A DNA stretch of 64,000 nucleotides from Allodiplogaster sudhausi. Taxonomy: Eukaryota; Nematoda; Chromadorea; Rhabditida; Diplogasteridae. The translations under genes were made by a program, and so were the position numbers. Under the pieces are notes generated by a model. That model was not told the origin of the DNA and ran no database searches. It saw nothing but the letters and a program-made list of their open reading frames with translations. Positions 58,101 through 64,000 of this stretch are shown piece by piece. Position 1 is the stretch's first letter. Every line of letters begins with the position of its first letter. Location of the stretch: NCBI GenBank assembly GCA_945643635.1, contig CALZFC010000248.1, positions 1,789,001 through 1,853,000 on the forward strand, read 5' to 3'.

Positions 58101-61100
58101 CAGATATGGAGAAATGTCACAAAAATTAAAAGATTTGTTCCGATGCCGGGAATCGAACCCCGGCCTTGCGGGTGAGAGCCGCAAATCATGACCACTAGAC
58201 TACATCGGATATGTTTCATTAAATCCAACGTGGTGTCTACTTGCCAGAAAGAACAGCTGCAGATATGGAGAAATGTCACAAAAATTAAAAGATTTGTTCC
58301 GATGCCGGGAATCGAACCCGGGCCTTGCGGGTGAGAGCCGCAAATCATGACCACTAGACTACATCGGATATGTGTATTTAAATCCAACGTGATGTCTACT
58401 TGCCAGAAAGAACAGCTGCAGATATGGAGAAATGTCACAAAAATTAAAAGATTTGTTCCGATGCCGGGAATCGAACCCGGGCCTTGCGGGTGAGAGCCGC
58501 AAATCATGACCACTAGACTACATCGGATATGTTTCATTAAATCCAACGTGGTGTCTACTTGCCAGAAAGAACAGCTGCAGATATGGAGAAATGTCACAAA
58601 AGTTAAAAGATTTGTTCCGATGCCGGGAATCGAACCCGGGCCTTGCGGGTGAGAGCCGCAAATCATGACCACTAGACTACATCGGATATGTTTCATTAAA
58701 TCCAACGTGGTGTCTACTTGCCAGAAAGAACAGCTGCAGATATGGAGAAATGTCACAAAAGTTAAAAGATTTGTTCCGATGCCGGGAATCGAACCCGGGC
58801 CTTGCGGGTGAGAGCCGCAAATCATGAGCACTAGACTACATCGGATATGTGTATTTAAATCCAACGTGATGTCTACTTGCCAGAAAGAACAGCTGCAGAT
58901 ATGGAGAAATGTCACAAAAATTAAAAGATTTGTTCCGATGCCGGGAATCGAACCCGGGCCTTGCGGGTGAGAGCCGCAAATCATGACCACTAGACTACAT
59001 CGGATATGTGTATTTAAATCCAACGTGATGTCTACTTGCCAGAAAGAACAGCTGCGGATATGGAGAAATGTCACAAAATTAAAAGATTTGTTCCGATGCC
59101 GGGAATCGAACCCGGGCCTTGCGGGTGAGAGCCGCAAATCATGACCACTAGACTACATCGGATATGTTTATTTAAATCCAACGTGATGTCTACTTGCCAG
59201 AAAGAACAGCTGCGGATATGGAGAAATGTCACAAAATTAAAAGATTTGTTTCGATGCCGGGAATCGAACCCTGGCCTTGCGGGTGAGAGCCGCAAATCAT
59301 GACTACTAGACTACATCGGATATGTTTCATTAAATCCAACGTGATGTCTACTTGCCAGAAAGAACAGCTGCAGATATGGAGAAATGTCACAAAAATTAAA
59401 AGATTTGTTCCGATGCCGGGAATCGAACCCTGGCCTTGCGGGTGAGAGCCGCAAATCATGAGCACTAGACTACATCGGATATGTGTATTTAAATCCAACG
59501 TGATGTCTACTTGCCAGAAAGAACAGCTGCGGATATGGAGAAATGTCACAAAATTAAAAGATTTGTTTCGATGCCGGGAATCGAACCCTGGCCTTGCGGG
59601 TGAGAGCCGCAAATCATGACCACTAGACTACATCGGATATGTTTATTTAAATCCAACGTGATGTCTACTTGCCAGAAAGAACAGCTGCAGATATGGAGAA
59701 ATGTCACAAAATTAAAAGATTTGTTCCGATGCCGGGAATCGAACCCTGGCCTTGCGGGTGAGAGCCGCAAATCATGACCACTAGACTACATCGGATATGT
59801 TTATTTAAATCCAACGTGATGTCTACTTGCCAGAAAGAACAGCTGCGGATATGGAGAAATGTCACAAAATTAAAAGATTTGTTTCGATGCCGGGAATCGA
59901 ACCCTGGCCTTGCGGGTGAGAGCCGCAAATCATGACTACTAGACTACATCGGATATGTTTCATTAAATCCAACGTGGTGTCTACTTGCCAGAAAGAACAG
60001 CTGCAGATATGGAGAAATGTCACAAAAATTAAAAGATTTGTTCCGATGCCGGGAATCGAACCCCGGCCTTGCGGGTGAGAGCCGCAAATCATGACCACTA
60101 GACTACATCGGATATGTTTCATTAAATCCAACGTGGTGTCTACTTGCCAGAAAGAACAGCTGCAGATATGGAGAAATGTCACAAAAATTAAAAGATTTGT
60201 TCCGATGCCGGGAATCGAACCCGGGCCTTGCAGGTGAGAGCCGCAAATCATGAGCACTAGACTACATCGGATATGTGTATTTAAATCCAACGTGATGTCT
60301 ACTTGCCAGAAAGAACAGCTGCAGATATGGAAAAATGTCACAAAAATAAAAGATTTGTTCCGATGCCGGGAATCGAACCCGGGCCTTGCGGGTGAGAGCC
60401 GCAAATCATGACCACTAGACTACATCGGATATGTTTCATTAAATCCAACGTGGTGTCTACTTGCCAGAAAGAACAGCTGCAGATATGGAGAAATGTCACA
60501 AAAGTTAAAAGATTTGTTCCGATGCCGGGAATCGAACCCGGGCCTTGCGGGTGAGAGCCGCAAATCATGACCGCTAGACTACATCGGATATGTTTCATTA
60601 AATCCAACGTGGTGTCTACTTGCCAGAAAGAACAGCTGCAGATATGGAGAAATGTCACAAAAGTTAAAAGATTTGTTCCGATGCCGGGAATCGAACCCGG
60701 GCCTTGCAGGTGAGAGCCGCAAATCATGAGCACTAGACTACATCGGATATGTGTATTTAAATCCAACGTGATGTCTACTTGCCAGAAAGAACAGCTGCAG
60801 ATATGGAGAAATGTCACAAAAATTAAAAGATTTGTTCCGATGCCGGGAATCGAACCCGGGCCTTGCGGGTGAGAGCCGCAAATCATGACCACTAGACTAC
60901 ATCGGATATGTGTATTTAAATCCAACGTGATGTCTACTTGCCAGAAAGAACAGCTGCAGATATGGAGAAATGTCACAAAAGTTAAAAGATTTGTTCCGAT
61001 GCCGGGAATCGAACCCTGGCCTTGCGGGTGAGAGCCGCAAATCATGACCACTAGACTACATCGGATATGTTTATTTAAATCCAACGTGATGTCTACTTGC

Positions 61101-63843
61101 CAGAAAGAACAGCTGCGGATATGGAGAAATGTCACAAAATTAAAAGATTTGTTTCGATGCCGGGAATCGAACCCTGGCCTTGCGGGTGAGAGCCGCAAAT
61201 CATGACTACTAGACTACATCGGATATGTTTCATTAAATCCAACGTGGTGTCTACTTGCCAGAAAGAACAGCTGCAGATATGGAGAAATGTCACAAAAATT
61301 AAAAGATTTGTTCCGATGCCGGGAATCGAACCCCGGCCTTGCGGGTGAGAGCCGCAAATCATGACCACTAGACTACATCGGATATGTTTCATTAAATCCA
61401 ACGTGGTGTCTACTTGCCAGAAAGAACAGCTGCAGATATGGAGAAATGTCACAAAAATTAAAAGATTTGTTCCGATGCCGGGAATCGAACCCGGGCCTTG
61501 CGGGTGAGAGCCGCAAATCATGACCACTAGACTACATCGGATATGTGTATTTAAATCCAACGTGATGTCTACTTGCCAGAAAGAACAGCTGCAGATATGG
61601 AAAAATGTCACAAAAATAAAAGATTTGTTCCGATGCCGGGAATCGAACCCGGGCCTTGCGGGTGAGAGCCGCAAATCATGACCACTAGACTACATCGGAT
61701 ATGTTTCATTAAATCCAACGTGGTGTCTACTTGCCAGAAAGAACAGCTGCAGATATGGAGAAATGTCACAAAAGTTAAAAGATTTGTTCCGATGCCGGGA
61801 ATCGAACCCGGGCCTTGCGGGTGAGAGCCGCAAATCATGACCACTAGACTACATCGGATATGTTTCATTAAATCCAACGTGGTGTCTACTTGCCAGAAAG
61901 AACAGCTGCAGATATGGAGAAATGTCACAAAATTAAAAGATTTGTTCCGATGCCGGGAATCGAACCCGGGCCTTGCGGGTGAGAGCCGCAAATCATGAGC
62001 ACTAGACTACATCGGATATGTGTATTTAAATCCAACGTGATGTCTACTTGCCAGAAAGAACAGCTGCAGATATGGAGAAATGTCACAAAATTAAAAGATT
62101 TGTTCCGATGCCGGGAATCGAACCCGGGCCTTGCGGGTGAGAGCCGCAAATCATGACCACTCGACTACATCGGATATATTTATTTAAATCCAACGTGATG
62201 TCTACTTGCCAGAAAGAACAGCTGCGGATATGGAGAAATGTCACAAAATTAAAAGATTTGTTTCGATGCCGGGAATCGAACCCTGGCCTTGCGGGTGAGA
62301 GCCGCAAATCATGACTACTAGACTACATCGGATATGTTTCATTAAATCCAACGTGGTGTCTACTTGCCAGAAAGAACAGCTGCAGATATGGAGAAATGTC
62401 ACAAAAATTAAAAGATTTGTTCCGATGCCGGGAATCGAACCCCGGCCTTGCGGGTGAGAGCCGCAAATCATGACCACTAGACTACATCGGATATGTTTCA
62501 TTAAATCCAACGTGGTGTCTACTTGCCAGAAAGAACAGCTGCAGATATGGAGAAATGTCACAAAAATTAAAAGATTTGTTCCGATGCCGGGAATCGAACC
62601 CTGGCCTTGCAGGTGAGAGCCGCAAATCATGAGCACTAGACTACATCGGATATGTGTATTTAAATCCAACGTGATGTCTACTTGCCAGAAAGAACAGCTG
62701 CAGATATGGAAAATGTCACAAAAATAAAAGATTTGTTCCGATGCCGGGAATCGAACCCGGGCCTTGCGGGTGAGAGCCGCAAATCATGACCACTAGACTA
62801 CATCGGATATGTTTCATTAAATCCAACGTGGTGTCTACTTGCCAGAAAGAACAGCTGCAGATATGGAGAAATGTCACAAAAGTTAAAAGATTTGTTCCGA
62901 TGCCGGGAATCGAACCCGGGCCTTGCGGGTGAGAGCCGCAAATCATGACCACTAGACTACATCGGATATGTTTCATTAAATCCAACGTGGTGTCTACTTG
63001 CCAGAAAGAACAGCTGCAGATATGGAGAAATGTCACAAAATTAAAAGATTTGTTCCGATGCCGGGAATCGAACCCGGGCCTTGCGGTGAGAGCCGCAAAT
63101 CATGAGCACTAGACTACATCGGATATGTGTATTTAAATCCAACGTGATGTCTACTTGCCAGAAAGAACAGCTGCAGATATGGAGAAATGTCACAAAATTA
63201 AAAGATTTGTTCCGATGCCGGGAATCGAACCCGGCCTTGCGGGTGAGAGCCGCAAATCATGACCACTAGACTACATCGGATATGTTTATTTAAATCCAAC
63301 GTGATGTCTACTTGCCAGAAAGAACAGCTGCGGATATGGAGAAATGTCACAAAATTAAAAGATTTGTTTCGATGCCGGGAATCGAACCCTGGCCTTGCGG
63401 GTGAGAGCCGCAAATCATGACTACTAGACTACATCGGATATGTTTCATTAAATCCAACGTGGTGTCTACTTGCCAGAAAGAACAGCTGCAGATATGGAGA
63501 AATGTCACAAAAATTAAAAGATTTGTTCCGATGCCGGGAATCGAACCCCGGCCTTGCGGGTGAGAGCCGCAAATCATGACCACTAGACTACATCGGATAT
63601 GTTTCATTAAATCCAACGTGGTGTCTACTTGCCAGAAAGAACAGCTGCAGATATGGAGAAATGTCACAAAAATTAAAAGATTTGTTCCGATGCCGGGAAT
63701 CGAACCCGGGCCTTGCAGGTGAGAGCCGCAAATCATGAGCACTAGACTACATCGGATATGTGTATTTAAATCCAACGTGATGTCTACTTGCCAGAAAGAA
63801 CAGCTGCAGATATGGAAAAATGTCACAAAAAATAAAAGATTTG

Positions 63844-63915
63844 TTCCGATGCCGGGAATCGAACCCGGGCCTTGCGGGTGAGAGCCGCAAATCATGACCA
63901 CTAGACTACATCGGA
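63844..63915 (-). tRNA. tRNA-Glu (CUC), last complete unit in window, consensus type
   Basis: Identical in all arms to unit 1. The spacer that follows runs to the window end, so the array continues. Confidence 0.95.
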
Positions 63916-64000
63916 TATGTTTCATTAAATCCAACGTGGTGTCTACTTGCCAGAAAGAACAGCTGCAGATATGGAGAAATGTCACAAAAGTTAAAAGATT

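Larger units (their letters stand above)
36078..64000 (-). repeat. Tandem array of 158/159-bp units, each with one tRNA-Glu(CUC) gene; about 176 copies, continues past window end
   Basis: Each unit is a 72-nt tRNA gene on the minus strand plus an 86-87 nt spacer. First tRNA 36129-36200, last complete one 63844-63915: 27715 bases for 175 intervals, mean 158.4. Read on the minus strand the spacer holds an oligo-T terminator (CTTTTAATTTTTG) a few bases after each tRNA, then a GTGACATTTCTCCATATC block, a CTGCAGCTGTTCTTTCTGGC block and a variable GATTTAAAT/ATTTAATG segment before the next tRNA. Units differ by point changes and single-base indels and fall into recurrent classes. The left edge starts with a shortened spacer at about 36078. 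No other gene type interrupts the array. Confidence 0.97.

Noticed and set aside
36025..63985. Minus-strand open frames of up to 445 codons with a 53-residue period (..MICGSHPQGPGSIPGIGTN..)
   Set aside because: They are translations of tRNA-Glu and its spacer; frames stay open only where units are 159 bp (a multiple of three) and break at 158-bp units. Not proteins.
36078..64000. CRISPR array or classical centromeric satellite
   Set aside because: Repeats are far too long and contain no unique spacers, and each unit is a structured tRNA gene with Pol III boxes. A satellite-like role is possible but not a CRISPR.

Overview
This window is eukaryotic genomic DNA, most likely from a nematode (moderate confidence). 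The main reasons are a reconstructable secreted protein with a six-cysteine C6-type domain behind a Thr-rich linker, a layout typical of nematodes; short introns ending in TTTTCAG-like acceptors; PAN/apple-like and CCP-like secreted exons; and a GPI-anchored RGM-family gene close in size and layout to C. elegans DRAG-1. No bacterial operons, CRISPR or rRNA are visible.

Layout. 0-1 kb: the 5' part of an F-box gene on the minus strand. 1-4 kb: purine/pyrimidine-rich low-complexity DNA with no convincing gene. 4-23 kb: a repeatedly duplicated locus of small secreted-protein genes. It holds PAN-like exons, two paralogous C6/mucin genes (A, broken; B, readable), degenerate PAN/CCP copies and a dispersed repeat. 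Three DNA transposons can be delimited to the base by inverted repeats, target duplications or paralogue comparison. They are a 4.3-kb TIR element carrying CRAL-TRIO/GOLD gene exons, inserted in the C6 exon of gene A; a 2.8-kb Merlin/IS1595-type transposon with its DDE transposase and a second, secreted Cys-rich gene, inserted two codons before the stop of gene B; and a 421-bp hAT-like MITE. 23-32 kb: about 9 kb of alternating GA-rich and CT-rich blocks with no solid gene, plus two adjacent palindromes near 29.5 kb. 32.1-35.5 kb: a ten-exon RGM-family gene, a BMP co-receptor type ending in a GPI-anchor signal.

36.1-64.0 kb (truncated by the window end): a tandem array of a 158/159-bp unit. 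Every unit carries one 72-nt tRNA-Glu gene with anticodon CUC on the minus strand, with A box, B box and an oligo-T terminator. About 176 copies are present. Units fall into recurrent sequence classes arranged in higher-order blocks of 11-16 units. Many classes carry mutations that break the T-stem, the acceptor stem or the conserved D-loop GG, so only part of the array looks like sound tRNA genes. This array is the most striking feature of the window.

Long open frames inside the array and inside the GA/CT tracts are by-products of repeats whose period fits the reading frame, and are not annotated as proteins. All assignments come from reading the sequence; no database search was run.
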